Positions 8,153 through 16,802 of a stretch of DNA of 64,000 bases are shown here, in pieces. How positions within the stretch are numbered: the stretch's first letter is position 1; each line of letters begins with the position of its first letter. The notes beneath the pieces are model-generated. The model was given only the letters and a program-made list of their open reading frames with translations, had not been told where the DNA came from and searched no databases. The position numbers and the translations under genes were made by a program. Source of the stretch: an uncultured Gemmiger sp. (GTDB taxonomy: Bacteria > Bacillota > Clostridia > Oscillospirales > Ruminococcaceae); contig CAKSUQ010000002.1 of NCBI GenBank assembly GCA_934502625.1, positions 1 through 64,000 of the forward strand, read 5' to 3'.

Positions 8153-9712
8153 TCAAGTCCTCTCGTACTCGCTGGGGGTGATGAACTCGACGGGCAGCCC
8201 CGCCGCGCGGATTGCCCCCGCCATCTGGGCGTTGTAGGCCGCGCCGCGCCCCGTGTGGGTGTGCAGCCCGGCGTCGGCATAGGCAGCCGAGCCCTCGCGG
8301 TAGCCGTCCGCGCCTGCCAGCAGCACCTTGGCCGCGCCGCACCGGCGCAGCAGCCGCAGCAGCATCAGCACGCTGTTGCCGCCCTGTGCATCGGTGGCGG
8401 AAAGCCGGTCGTAGTTGACGACGGCGGCGTTCTTATCGGCGCGCAGGTTGCTTGTCAGGATCAGCGGGCAGGGATAGGCGGCATCCTCGTCAAAGCGCTT
8501 GGCGTTGGTGAAGAACGCATAGTCCGGCGTCGCAAATTCCGGCACAAAGTTGGCCGAAACCGTCGCGTCCGCGTTCGCCGCCGCCACAGCGGCGCGGCCT
8601 TCCTGCGTGGCAAGGCTTGCACCGGGGGCAAGCACCAGCACCGTCTTGCCGGCGAACGCCGTTTGCAATGCGGCCAGCGCCGCCGCGTCGTCGATGCGGC
8701 GGTTTTTGTACTCGGTGTACAGCGCATCTGCGTAGGCGGCATCAAACACAGTCTTTTTGTTCGGCGCGATGGCCGCCAGAATGTGATTGATGTCGCGGTT
8801 CGTCAGATCACCCTTGCCGAGATAATGTTCGGCGTAGTTGCGATGCAAATTGAACTTAGCCGACAGGAAGTACGCCGGGGTGTAGCCCCACGCGCAGTCG
8901 CCCTTGATGGGCGCAATGTGATCCTGAATGGCATCCATGAGGTCGTCGATGTTGTAGTGGCCGCCGAAATACTCATTCATATAGTCGGCGATCAATTCAA
9001 TCGGCAGGTTGCCGGGGATGCGCCCCATGCCCATCAGACTGCCGTCCACGGCAAGGTCGCGGCGCAGGTGTTTGTCAAGAAATTCCTGTGCCAAACAGAA
9101 GCTCAGCGCCATATTCTCGTGCAGGTGCAGCGCAAGGCGAATGTCCGGCGCAAGGTTGTGATCGGCCATGCTGACGATGCGCTCCAAGTCGCGGCGGCGC
9201 ATGCTGCCGAAGGTATCGACGATGGAGAACTGCCACGGGTGGATCTCGTTGACCTGCTCAAAGATCCAGAGCAGATCTTTGTCGCTGTAGCCCATGATGT
9301 TGATGGGGTTGATGGAGACTTTGTAGCCCAGCTCTTTGATACGGCGGGCAAAGTCCATGCCGTCCTTGATGTCGTAATCATGCGCGGTGATACGTATAAT
9401 TTCAATGCCGTGACCGTCGTAGGGGGACAGCTTCGAAATGTCGTAATTCGAGCGCATCGCCATACCGGAGTACATCGTGTGGCCGCGTTGGCTCTCGTCG
9501 GGCAGCAGGCGGTTCAGCTCCTCGATGGTGTTGCAGACGGTCACATCTGGGTCATAGCCCTCGACGTTGCGCAGGAAGCCGACCTCGACGATGTCGACGC
9601 CCGCGCGGGTCAGCGTCTGGATGATGCGGCGGGCAGAGCCGAAGCCCCACTGCCAGCTATTGACATAGCCGCCGTCGCGCAGGGTACAGTCCAGCAGTTT
9701 GATGTCAGCCAT
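8153..9712 (-). CDS. DRE-TIM aldolase fused to a C-terminal alpha/beta domain
   Basis: A 519-residue two-domain protein. Residues 1-300 form a DRE-TIM metallolyase barrel related to 4-hydroxy-2-oxovalerate aldolase and HMG-CoA lyase. LLDCTLRDGGY (6-16) carries the metal and catalytic Asp/Arg, HLHEN (196-200) gives the metal histidines, and GMGRIPGN (228-235) is the flexible loop. Residues 355-519 are a separate Rossmann-like domain starting KTVLVLAPGASL, reminiscent of MptE-like/DUF115 domains. It overlaps the KdsB-like gene by 8 bases and lies 2 bases before the KdsC-like gene. Because no KdsA or NeuB gene is nearby, it may itself join pyruvate to an aldose phosphate to make the ulosonic acid (inference). 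The role of the C-terminal domain is unknown. Confidence 0.85.
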   Translation of the reverse strand: MADIKLLDCTLRDGGYVNSWQWGFGSARRIIQTLTRAGVDIVEVGFLRNVEGYDPDVTVCNTIEELNRLLPDESQRGHTMYSGMAMRSNYDISKLSPYDGHGIEIIRITAHDYDIKDGMDFARRIKELGYKVSINPINIMGYSDKDLLWIFEQVNEIHPWQFSIVDTFGSMRRRDLERIVSMADHNLAPDIRLALHLHENMALSFCLAQEFLDKHLRRDLAVDGSLMGMGRIPGNLPIELIADYMNEYFGGHYNIDDLMDAIQDHIAPIKGDCAWGYTPAYFLSAKFNLHRNYAEHYLGKGDLTNRDINHILAAIAPNKKTVFDAAYADALYTEYKNRRIDDAAALAALQTAFAGKTVLVLAPGASLATQEGRAAVAAANADATVSANFVPEFATPDYAFFTNAKRFDEDAAYPCPLILTSNLRADKNAAVVNYDRLSATDAQGGNSVLMLLRLLRRCGAAKVLLAGADGYREGSAAYADAGLHTHTGRGAAYNAQMAGAIRAAGLPVEFITPSEYERT

Positions 9713-10439
9713 GCTGCTTCTCCTTCAAAATTTCATTTACCAGTGCCAAATCCTTCGGCGTGTCGACACTGACCGTCTTGTAGGGGCTGACGATGGCGTG
9801 CACCTTATGGCCGTTCTCTATAAAGCGCATCATGTCGTTTTCCTCGGCCTTTTCGAGGATGGATTTCGGCGTCTCATGGTAAAATTTCAGCGCCTGCTTG
9901 CTGTACAGCTGGATACCGGTGACCTTCTCGTACTCGAAATCCAGCGTGCCTTTGGGGTAGGGGATGGGGCTGCGGGAAATCAGCAAAATCTCCCGTGCGG
10001 CGTTCGTCACGACCTTTTGGTTCGAGAAGTCGATAACGTCGGCCGGATGCTCCATGATGTTCGTCAGCACGGCGACGTAGTAGGGGTCGTCGGGCAGGGT
10101 GTCGGGCAAAATCAGGTCGAACGCCGCCGGGTTCACCAGCGGCTCGTCGCCCATGAGCTGCAAGTAGAGATCGGCGTCCTCGACGGTGCTGACCTCCCAG
10201 ATGCGCCCGGTGGGGGTGTCGTGTTCGGGGCTCGTCATCAAGTAGCGCATATCGTACTGCTTGCAGGCGTCGGCGATGCGCTCGTCATCGGTGGCGATGA
10301 GCACATCGTCCAGCTTCGGGCATGCCTTGGCGGCCTGATAGACCCAGTAGATCATCGGTTTGCCCAGCACATCCGCCAGCGGCTTGCCCGGCATCCGGGT
10401 GCTGGCATAGCGTGCAGGGATCACAGCGATTGTTTTCAT
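9705..10439 (-). CDS. CMP-Kdo synthetase-like cytidylyltransferase
   Basis: A 244-residue nucleotidyltransferase of the KdsB type, which activates a 3-deoxy-ulosonic acid with CTP to give a CMP-sugar. The N-terminal CTP-binding segment IPARYASTRMPGKPL (7-21) is intact, TDDERI near 52 and LQLMGDEPLV near 92-101 match the Mg-CTP and sugar sites, and the length is normal for KdsB (about 245-250). The Gram-positive context makes true lipid A Kdo unlikely. It overlaps the aldolase gene and precedes the phosphatase, giving activation, synthesis and dephosphorylation steps in one operon. The acid could be Kdo, Kdn or another nonulosonate. Confidence 0.88.
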   Translation of the reverse strand: MKTIAVIPARYASTRMPGKPLADVLGKPMIYWVYQAAKACPKLDDVLIATDDERIADACKQYDMRYLMTSPEHDTPTGRIWEVSTVEDADLYLQLMGDEPLVNPAAFDLILPDTLPDDPYYVAVLTNIMEHPADVIDFSNQKVVTNAAREILLISRSPIPYPKGTLDFEYEKVTGIQLYSKQALKFYHETPKSILEKAEENDMMRFIENGHKVHAIVSPYKTVSVDTPKDLALVNEILKEKQHG

Positions 10440-10474
10440 GATGGTACCTCATTATCCTCTATCGGTAAAATGTT

Positions 10475-10592
10475 GTAGGGGCGAGCATTGCTCGCCCGTG
10501 GAGAGTTCCCGCTGTGGAAACGCTGCCGGGTCGTCGAGGACGCCGACCCCTACGGCGTAGGGGCGGATTCCATATCCGCCCGCAGGGGGCAG
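10475..10592. repeat. Modular palindrome cluster A
   Basis: Three units lie between the GT52-like gene and the cytidylyltransferase gene: GTAGGG then GCGAGCA/TGCTCGC, a GGTCGTCG/CGCCGACC unit ending CCCTAC, and GTAGGG then GCGGAT/ATCCGC. They belong to the window-wide GTAGGG...CCCTAC palindrome family. Confidence 0.8.
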
Positions 10593-11561
10593 TCACATTA
10601 ACTTTTTCGCCTCGTCCAGCGTCAGGAGGATCTTTTCGTCCGCCGCCGTGAAGCCGCGCAGGACAAAGCTCTGCACCGTCACGGCGCGGGCGAAGCGGAA
10701 GGGCAGGCAGAAGTTCAAAACCTCGCTGGGCATCGTGCGTTCCAAGACTGTGGCATCGGGGAACAGCGCCTTGTAGTCCGTCGTGTCGCGGGGGTGCGTC
10801 TTGATAAACAGCGCCCCCACGGCATATTTTGCTGCCACCGCCTTGAACATCGCGTCCTGCTGCTCTTGCGTCATCAGCCCGTCGGCCACAAAGCTGCGAG
10901 GCAGCAACAGCGTCGCGCCGTCAGCCTTTTCGGGCAGGGGCTGCGTTAAAAATACGCGGCGCACCATCGCTTTTTCGGCGTCGGTCAGGCTTTCCAGCAG
11001 CGCGGCCTTGCTGTCCGTCGCCATGCGCTCCGCCGGGAACAGCGTACAACGGGCGGTGTCCTCGCTCTCAACGCGGACGCACCACGGGCTGTCACCCCAA
11101 TAAAGGTAACCTTTTCCGCGCTGCTTCGCGGCAAAATCCGTCGCCGCACGCTGGTCTGTCACAAGGTGCTGGTCTTCGCCGAGGGTGCTCGCAAACGTGT
11201 CCTCGCAGAGGATATACCCCGCGCGGCAGTCCTGCAGGTAGCGCCCCAGCACACTCCAATCGTTGTGGATATAGACGTTCTCATACGCTGCACGGTCCAA
11301 TTTCCAGCCGCACAGCTTTTCAAACGCCCGCGCCGCGCGCGGATGGGCAAACAGCCCCGTCACAGTGCCCGGCCACTTTGTCTCGTCGACGATGACGGTT
11401 TTGACAACGCCCGTCGCGTCCAGCCGGGCGGCCAGCGCAGCGGTGTCGGGCACCGCCGCAGAAAGCACCATCGTGTGCGGTTTTGCGTCGGCGCGCCCTG
11501 CCCGCAGCAGGTCAACTAAAACCTGATACGCCGTATGGCAGATGTACAAATTCGGTTTCAT
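10593..11561 (-). CDS. GT52-like sialyl/ulosonyl transferase
   Basis: A 322-residue protein whose start (MKPNLYICHTAYQVLVDLL) and late KTHPRDTTDY motif resemble the GT52 family of bacterial sialyltransferases and related CMP-ulosonate transferases. These use CMP-activated acids, which fits the CMP-ulosonate synthetase just downstream. No membrane segment is visible, so it should work on the cytoplasmic face before export. It starts 3 bases after the exporter ATPase gene stop. The assignment rests on remote motif similarity; an unrelated GT-B capsule transferase is the alternative. If right, this is the step that adds the Kdo-like residue to the polymer. Confidence 0.65.
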   Translation of the reverse strand: MKPNLYICHTAYQVLVDLLRAGRADAKPHTMVLSAAVPDTAALAARLDATGVVKTVIVDETKWPGTVTGLFAHPRAARAFEKLCGWKLDRAAYENVYIHNDWSVLGRYLQDCRAGYILCEDTFASTLGEDQHLVTDQRAATDFAAKQRGKGYLYWGDSPWCVRVESEDTARCTLFPAERMATDSKAALLESLTDAEKAMVRRVFLTQPLPEKADGATLLLPRSFVADGLMTQEQQDAMFKAVAAKYAVGALFIKTHPRDTTDYKALFPDATVLERTMPSEVLNFCLPFRFARAVTVQSFVLRGFTAADEKILLTLDEAKKLM

Positions 11562-11564
11562 GGC

Positions 11565-12842
11565 TTACTCCTGCACGAGCTTGACCGGCGGGAAGTGGAT
11601 GCGCCCCCAGCCCGACGCCCATTCCGGCATCGTCAGGTCGCTGTTCGTCACCTCGAAGGCGAACTCTGTCACGGGCTTGTCCAAGCAGACCGCGTGCGCC
11701 AGCGCGCCGTCGAAAATATCGAGATAGAAGAAATACTGCCCCTCGCCCAAAAGGCTCGGATCAAATTCAAACACCGAGGTGTAGAGCTTGCCCGGCTCGG
11801 CCGCGCCGAGGTCGACGGGGTGGGTGATGCCTACGGGCGTCGAATCCCGCGCGTGGAGATTCATCTTCATATGGATGCCCGCGAACGGCTCCGACACGCG
11901 CCATGTGATTTTGACACGCATCTTCTCGGTGTCGGCGAAAACGCTCGACTCCTTGCCGACGAAGTCCAGCGTTTCGAGCCGGAAGCGTTTGCCCGCACTG
12001 CCCGTCATGCGGGCGACATCAGCCAGGTCGTAGTGGACGACATTGACGTCGGTTGTGTCCATGTAGACCGCGATGGCCTGCTCGACGTCGCCGTCGAAGA
12101 TGACCTTGCCCTTGTCCAGCACAACGCAGCGGGTGCAAAGCTGACGTATGGTCGACATATTATGGCTGACGTACAAGACTGTGCGGCCGTCCTGATTCGC
12201 CACGTCGCTCATCTTGCCCAAGCATTTCTGCTGGAATTTCATGTCGCCGACGGCCAGCACCTCGTCCATGACCATGATCTCGCTGTCGAGATGCGCGGCC
12301 ACGGCGAAGGCCAATTTCACAAACATGCCGCTGGAATAACGCTTGACGGGGGTGTCGATGAAGTCGCCGCACTCGGAAAATTCGATGATCTGCGGCAGCT
12401 TTGCGTCGATCTCGGCGCGGGTCATGCCCAAAATCGCGCCGTTCATATAGATGTTCTCGCGGCCGGTCATCTCGTTGTTGAAGCCGGTGCCGACTTCCAG
12501 CATCGACGCCACGCGGCCGCGGATTTTGATCTCGCCCTCGGTGGGGGCGGTGATACGGGACAACAGCTTCAGCAGCGTGGATTTGCCCGCGCCGTTGCGG
12601 CCGATGATGCCCAGTGCCTCGCCCCGATAGACGGTCAGGTCGACGCCGTTCAGTGCCATAAACGTCTGGCCGAACAGCCGCTGGTCGGTGCCGATAACGG
12701 TGTTCGGGTCTTCCTTGCCGCGCACGCGCGCCCACCAGCTTTGCAGGTCGTGGGTCAGCGTGCCGCCGCCGATCTGGCCGAGCTTGTACTGTTTTTTCAG
12801 CCCCGAAACCTCGATGACAGGGCGTTTTTCTGTTGCAGACAT
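11565..12842 (-). CDS. Polysaccharide ABC exporter ATPase with C-terminal sugar-binding domain
   Basis: The Wzt/TagH-type ATPase of an ABC exporter for surface polysaccharide or teichoic-acid-like polymers. Walker A GRNGAGKS is at 81-88, the signature motif is RYSSGMF, and Walker B is IMVMDEVLAVGD. Residues from about 280 to 425 form an extra domain (FRLETLDFVG..., then CLDKPVTEFAFEVTN) like the Wzt C-terminal beta-sandwich that reads the finished end of the polymer. That domain suggests the chain carries a specific terminal cap, for which the Kdo-like residue made downstream is a natural candidate (inference). It lies 18 bases after the permease gene in the same operon. Confidence 0.93.
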   Translation of the reverse strand: MSATEKRPVIEVSGLKKQYKLGQIGGGTLTHDLQSWWARVRGKEDPNTVIGTDQRLFGQTFMALNGVDLTVYRGEALGIIGRNGAGKSTLLKLLSRITAPTEGEIKIRGRVASMLEVGTGFNNEMTGRENIYMNGAILGMTRAEIDAKLPQIIEFSECGDFIDTPVKRYSSGMFVKLAFAVAAHLDSEIMVMDEVLAVGDMKFQQKCLGKMSDVANQDGRTVLYVSHNMSTIRQLCTRCVVLDKGKVIFDGDVEQAIAVYMDTTDVNVVHYDLADVARMTGSAGKRFRLETLDFVGKESSVFADTEKMRVKITWRVSEPFAGIHMKMNLHARDSTPVGITHPVDLGAAEPGKLYTSVFEFDPSLLGEGQYFFYLDIFDGALAHAVCLDKPVTEFAFEVTNSDLTMPEWASGWGRIHFPPVKLVQE

Positions 12843-12860
12843 ATTCCAAGCGCCCCTTTC

Positions 12861-13739
12861 TTACACGGTATCCATAAACGTTTTTTCGATGCGGCTGAAC
12901 AGCACGACGCCCAACACCAGCGCCGCCGCGGTGAAGATCAGGCTGTACACGATGCCAAAGGTCGTGACCGTGCCGGTGCCTAAGGTCGCCATGCGGAAGA
13001 TCTCAATCGGCGACGTCATGGGGTTGAGCTGGACGAGCACCCTCAGGCGCGGGGAATTGTCCAGCATTGACAGCGGGTAGACGACGGGGGAGGCGTACAT
13101 CCACAGCTGCACACCGAAGCCGACGGCGATGGCCAAATCGCGATATTTCGTCGTCAAGGACGACACAATGATGCCGACGCCGAGGCCGAGCAGCATGACT
13201 TCCAGCATAACGAAGGGCACAGCCAGCAGCCACAGCGTAAACGTCACGCCGCTGCCCGTGGCAAAAAAGTAGACCCAGAAAAGCAGGTACATGGCGGCCT
13301 GAATGCCGAAGTTGATGAGGCTCGTCAGCACCTGACTGATGGGCATTGTCAGGCGTGGGAAGTAGACCTTGCCGAACACCTGTGAATTTGTCACGAACGT
13401 GTTGGCCGTGTTGTTGACGCAGTTGGCGAAGAATGTCCACACCGTGTTGCCCGCCATGTAGAACAAGAAGCCGGGCACACCGTCGGTGGGCATGTTCGCC
13501 ATGCCGCCGAACACGACGTTGAAGATGACGGTGGTGATCAGCGGGTTCAGGATGATCCACGCGGGTCCCAGAATCGTCTGCTTGTACAGTACGGTAAAGT
13601 TGCGTTTGACGAACATCGCGATCAGGTCGCGGTAGCGCCACAGCTCGTTCAGGTCGATGTCGAACCAGCCGGTTTTGGGGCGTATGACGGTAGTCCAGCC
13701 CTCGTCGGCCGGGCGGGTGGTTTGCAGATTTTCAGCCAT
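12861..13739 (-). CDS. Polysaccharide ABC exporter permease (ABC-2 type)
   Basis: A 292-residue Wzm/TagG-type permease with a cytoplasmic amphipathic N-terminus (WRYRDLIAMFVKRNFTVLYKQ is the typical pre-membrane element) and six membrane segments. It pairs with the ATPase encoded just downstream to move a lipid-linked polymer across the membrane. It is the first gene of the minus-strand surface-polymer operon, and the AT-rich stretch at 13745-13850 before it is the likely promoter region. A polymerase or initiating sugar-phosphate transferase is not in this window and may lie elsewhere. Confidence 0.93.
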   Translation of the reverse strand: MAENLQTTRPADEGWTTVIRPKTGWFDIDLNELWRYRDLIAMFVKRNFTVLYKQTILGPAWIILNPLITTVIFNVVFGGMANMPTDGVPGFLFYMAGNTVWTFFANCVNNTANTFVTNSQVFGKVYFPRLTMPISQVLTSLINFGIQAAMYLLFWVYFFATGSGVTFTLWLLAVPFVMLEVMLLGLGVGIIVSSLTTKYRDLAIAVGFGVQLWMYASPVVYPLSMLDNSPRLRVLVQLNPMTSPIEIFRMATLGTGTVTTFGIVYSLIFTAAALVLGVVLFSRIEKTFMDTV

Positions 13740-13852
13740 AAAAATACCTGTTCCTTATGTGTATATCGTGGTTGCATAGTTATCCATAGTAATAGTGATA
13801 TTTTACCACATTTCGCGCAAAGAATCAACTTGCCGCAGCGTTTAATAATTAT

Positions 13853-13940
13853 GGTAGGGGCCGGGCATGCCCGGCCCGGTCGTGAAAGGCAAACGGGTGT
13901 TTCCCGGAAGGCTGCGGGCCGCACATGTGCGCCCCCTACA
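13853..13940. repeat. Modular palindrome cluster B
   Basis: GTAGGGGCCGGGCATGCCCG opens the cluster with a perfect palindrome, and GTGCGCCCCCTAC closes it. It sits between the exporter operon promoter region and the downstream terminator. Confidence 0.8.
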
Positions 13941-13950
13941 TAGCAGCAAT

Positions 13951-13988
13951 AAAGCGGTCTGCCGAAAATCCATCGGCAGACCGCTTTT
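13951..13988. terminator. Terminator of the amino-acid importer operon
   Basis: A 15-bp stem, AAAGCGGTCTGCCGA with its complement, is flanked by A- and T-runs on both sides, so it can act in both directions. It follows the ATPase gene on the minus strand. Confidence 0.85.
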
Positions 13989-14002
13989 ATACATTCACTA
14001 TT

Positions 14003-14719
14003 TTACAGCACCTTCGACAAGAAGGCCTTCAATCTCTCGTTTTCAGGGTTGGCGAAAAACTCCTTCGGGGGCTTGTCGACCTTGACGATGCCCTCGTCGA
14101 TGAAGATGATGCGGTTCGCGACCTCGCGGGCAAAGCCCATCTCGTGCGTGACGCAGACCATCGTCATGCCGCCCTTGGCAAGCTCCTTCATCAGCTCCAA
14201 CACCTCGCCGACCATTTCGGGGTCAAGGGCACTCGTCGGCTCGTCAAACAGCAGCACGTCTGGGTTCATCGCCAGCGCGCGCACGATGGCGATGCGCTGT
14301 TTCTGGCCGCCGGACAGCATGTTCGGGTAGGTGTCGGCCTTGTCGGCCAGACCGATGCGCTCCAGCAGCTCCATGGCTTTGGCGTCGGCCTCGGCCTGCT
14401 TCATCAGCCCCAAGCGCACCGGCGCAAGGGTGATGTTTTTCTTGACCGTCAGGTGGGGGAACAGGTTGAAATGCTGGAACACCATGCCCATCTTCTGCCG
14501 CACATGGTCGATGTCATGGTCGGTGACTTCCTTGCCGTTGAAGATGATATGGCCGCCGTCCGGCTCCTCCAGCCGGTTCAGGCAACGCAGGAACGTGGAT
14601 TTTCCGCAGCCGGAGGGGCCAACCAGCACGACGCAGTCGCCCTTGTTGATCGTCAGGTCAACGCCCTTGAGCACCTGCAGGCCGCCGTAGTGTTTTTGCA
14701 GTCCTTTAACGTCGATCAC
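14003..14719 (-). CDS. Polar amino acid ABC transporter ATPase
   Basis: A 238-residue ABC ATPase of the GlnQ/HisP type that powers amino-acid import. Walker [10 protein letters not shown] is near residue 33, the signature is LSGGQKQR, Walker B is [12 protein letters not shown], and the switch histidine is in VTHEMGF. The start is taken as GTG at 14719 because GAGAGGAGG lies about ten bases upstream; an ATG 13 codons earlier would lie inside the permease gene without a ribosome site. The gene overlaps the permease gene and ends the three-gene operon at a strong terminator. Confidence 0.94.
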   Translation of the reverse strand: MIDVKGLQKHYGGLQVLKGVDLTINKGDCVVLVGPSGCGKSTFLRCLNRLEEPDGGHIIFNGKEVTDHDIDHVRQKMGMVFQHFNLFPHLTVKKNITLAPVRLGLMKQAEADAKAMELLERIGLADKADTYPNMLSGGQKQRIAIVRALAMNPDVLLFDEPTSALDPEMVGEVLELMKELAKGGMTMVCVTHEMGFAREVANRIIFIDEGIVKVDKPPKEFFANPENERLKAFLSKVL

Positions 14720-15473
14720 TTTGTGCCAGCCTCCTCTCAAATTTTGCAAGCAGCGCACTGAACAGCATGACGAGCACCAGATAGATGGCCGCGACGCCCA
14801 GCAGCGGGAACATGGCCTCGTAGGTACGGTTCATGATGCCCTGCGCGGCGTACAGCAGCTCCTTGCCGCCGATGACCGTAATCAGGGAAGAATCCTTCAG
14901 CAGCATGATGAACTCATTGCCCAGCGACGGCAGGATGGAGCGGATGGCCTGCGGAATGACGATCTCGAACATCGTCGTCATGTAGTTGAGGCCGAGGCTG
15001 CGCCCGGCTTCCATCTGGCCGGGATCGACGGCCATCAGGCCGCCGCGGATGATCTCGGACACATACGCGCCGGAGTTGATGCCCAGCGCCAGCGCGCCGA
15101 CCATCGTGAAGTTGCGGCTGCTGGCGAAGATCACCATGCTCATGATGAGCAGCTGCACCATCATGGGCGTGCCGCGGATGACCGTAACGTACACCTGCGC
15201 CACTGCATTGAAGATGCCCAGCACCGGGTTGCGGTGGTGGGGCTTCTGCTGGGCGTAGCCCACGCGGATCATGGCGACGATAGCGCCCAGCACAACGCCC
15301 AGCACCAGCGCAATGGCCGTGACAAACAGGGTAGTGCCGACGCCCTTGATGTACTGCTGCCAGCGATCTGAGTAGAGAAATGCCTGATAGAATTTTACGA
15401 AGAAGTCCTCGCCGAAGCTGAGCTTCTGGCCACTTTTGACCAGCTCTGAAAGCGCTTCAAACTGTGCCTCCAT
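14706..15473 (-). CDS. Polar amino acid ABC transporter permease
   Basis: A permease of the HisM/GlnP type with about five membrane segments and the EAA loop seen in [22 protein letters not shown]. It begins with a cytoplasmic extension of about 35 residues ([14 protein letters not shown]) typical of clostridial versions. ATG at 15473 is preferred, but GTG at 15482 is also in frame and the AAAGG site fits neither perfectly. It overlaps the ATPase gene by 14 bases. It lies downstream of the binding-protein gene, separated by a hairpin that probably lowers its expression. Confidence 0.93.
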   Translation of the reverse strand: MEAQFEALSELVKSGQKLSFGEDFFVKFYQAFLYSDRWQQYIKGVGTTLFVTAIALVLGVVLGAIVAMIRVGYAQQKPHHRNPVLGIFNAVAQVYVTVIRGTPMMVQLLIMSMVIFASSRNFTMVGALALGINSGAYVSEIIRGGLMAVDPGQMEAGRSLGLNYMTTMFEIVIPQAIRSILPSLGNEFIMLLKDSSLITVIGGKELLYAAQGIMNRTYEAMFPLLGVAAIYLVLVMLFSALLAKFERRLAQSDRR

Positions 15474-15547
15474 CCGCAACACAACCTTTCTTTTGTTTTA
15501 TACGGTATTTTTTATTATACCATACTTACGGGAAAAATCACAACAAA

Positions 15548-15585
15548 TAAAAGAAAAGCGCGCCGCGTTACCGGCGTGCCTTTCT
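15548..15585 (-). terminator. Intra-operon attenuating hairpin
   Basis: On the minus strand GCACGCCG / CGGCGCGC pairs with one mismatch and is followed by TTTTCTTTT. It lies between the binding-protein gene and the permease gene, a common arrangement that gives more binding protein than permease. Confidence 0.65.
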
Positions 15586-15602
15586 TATGGGATGCCAAAC
15601 GC

Positions 15603-16451
15603 TTATTCAGCGGTGATGTACTTGTCGACGATGGTCTGCAGCGTACCGTCGGCCTCCAGCTCTTCCAGTGCGCTGTTGATGGCGTCCAGCAGAGCGGTGT
15701 TGCCCTTGGCAACGCCGATGGCGTAATCCTCCTGCGCGTAAGCGGTGTCAAGGATCTTCAGGCCGGGGTTCGCCTCGACGAAGGACTTGGCGGGGGCGTT
15801 GTCGATAACGACAGCGTCGACCTGACCGTTGTTCAGCGCCTGCACAGCGGTCAGACCGTCGTCGTAAGCGATGACGTTGTCCTCGCCGAAGTCGTCGGTG
15901 CAGTAGATGTTGCCGGTGGTGCCGCGCTGGGTGCCGATGGCCTTGCCCTCCAGATCGTCAACGGAAGCGATGTCGGAACCTTCCGGCACGATGATGGACT
16001 GGATGCCCTCGGCGTAGGTGTCGGAGAAGTCCATGACCTTCAGGCGCTCGTCGGTGACGGTGACGCCGGCCATAACCATATCGCTCTTGCCGTTCTGGGC
16101 GGCCAGCAGGGCGGCGTCAAAGTCCATGTCGTCGACCTGCAGCTCAAGGCCGAGCTTCTTGGCGATAGCGGCAGCGACATCAATGTCGATGCCCTCGAAG
16201 TCGCCGCTGTCGGTCGTCATCTCGTACGGGGGGAAGGCGGCGTTGGTGGACATCGTCAGCTTGCCGGCGTTGACAGTGGTCAGCGCGGCAGCGTCAGCAG
16301 AAGCGGCCTCCTCGGTGGAAACGGCCTCGGAGGATGCAGCCTCGGAAGAAGCAGCCTCGCTGGAAACAGTCTCGGTTGCAGCAGAGCCGCCGCAGGCGGC
16401 CAGACTCAGCATCATAGCGGAGCTGAGCATCAGAGCAGTAAGCTTTTTCAT
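15603..16451 (-). CDS. Amino acid ABC transporter substrate-binding lipoprotein
   Basis: A 282-residue solute-binding lipoprotein of family 3. The signal peptide ends in LSLAAC with the lipidated cysteine at residue 20. It is followed by a low-complexity linker of repeated SSEAA units (about 26-62) and the type II periplasmic-binding fold, starting LTMSTNAAFPPYEM and including DAVVIDN near the hinge. The ATG at 16451 has AGAGGGAAA upstream. The ligand is a polar amino acid by family; the exact one cannot be read. A strong promoter lies about 70 bases upstream, so this gene leads the operon. Confidence 0.95.
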   Translation of the reverse strand: MKKLTALMLSSAMMLSLAACGGSAATETVSSEAASSEAASSEAVSTEEAASADAAALTTVNAGKLTMSTNAAFPPYEMTTDSGDFEGIDIDVAAAIAKKLGLELQVDDMDFDAALLAAQNGKSDMVMAGVTVTDERLKVMDFSDTYAEGIQSIIVPEGSDIASVDDLEGKAIGTQRGTTGNIYCTDDFGEDNVIAYDDGLTAVQALNNGQVDAVVIDNAPAKSFVEANPGLKILDTAYAQEDYAIGVAKGNTALLDAINSALEELEADGTLQTIVDKYITAE

Positions 16452-16521
16452 GTGATTTTCCCTCTGTTTCATTATCTATAAAATGAAGTACACAGCCAAG
16501 CCCTCACTTGACTGTGTACTC

Positions 16522-16550
16522 AGTATAGTTGTATAAATATGTAAAGTCAA
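16522..16550 (-). promoter_or_regulatory. Promoter of the amino-acid importer operon
   Basis: On the minus strand TTGACT, a 17-base spacer and TATACT form a near-consensus housekeeping promoter. The region between it and the gene contains a direct repeat-like pair of TGTGTACT sequences that could be an operator. Confidence 0.82.
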
Positions 16551-16656
16551 TGTATATTTTGCAACTTCGGCGTTTTGCGTCAGCACAGCAGGGGAGCGTT
16601 TGCATTTTTGTGCAAACTGGCATATGTGCATGAACACTGCACCACCTGCGGCGGCA

Positions 16657-16802
16657 CAGGGGCATACCTCCCTACAAGCCCCATTTTCCCGTTGCATGTA
16701 GGGCGGGGTGCTCTCACCCCGCCGCGGAGGGGTCAAGACCCCTCCCTACAAAGCAGCCGAAAAAGGGGCATCCGCCGTAGGGGCGCATTCCATATGCGCC
16801 CG
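16657..16802. repeat. Modular palindrome cluster C
   Basis: The cluster contains GTAGGGC then GGGGTG/CACCCC, a second stem GGAGGGGTC/GACCCCTCC ending CCTACAAA, and GTAGGGGC then GCAT/ATGC within GGCGCATTCCATATGCGCC. Cluster L has the same architecture with different stem bases. Confidence 0.82.

Noticed and set aside
8255-9772. 505-codon + strand frame opposite the aldolase gene
   Set aside because: Shadow frame; the minus-strand aldolase and its overlaps with neighbours explain the region.
9705-10439. CMP-Kdo synthetase-like gene as evidence of a Gram-negative with LPS
   Set aside because: No lipid A, LptA-G or outer-membrane genes are present, and the surrounding genes are typical of Clostridia.
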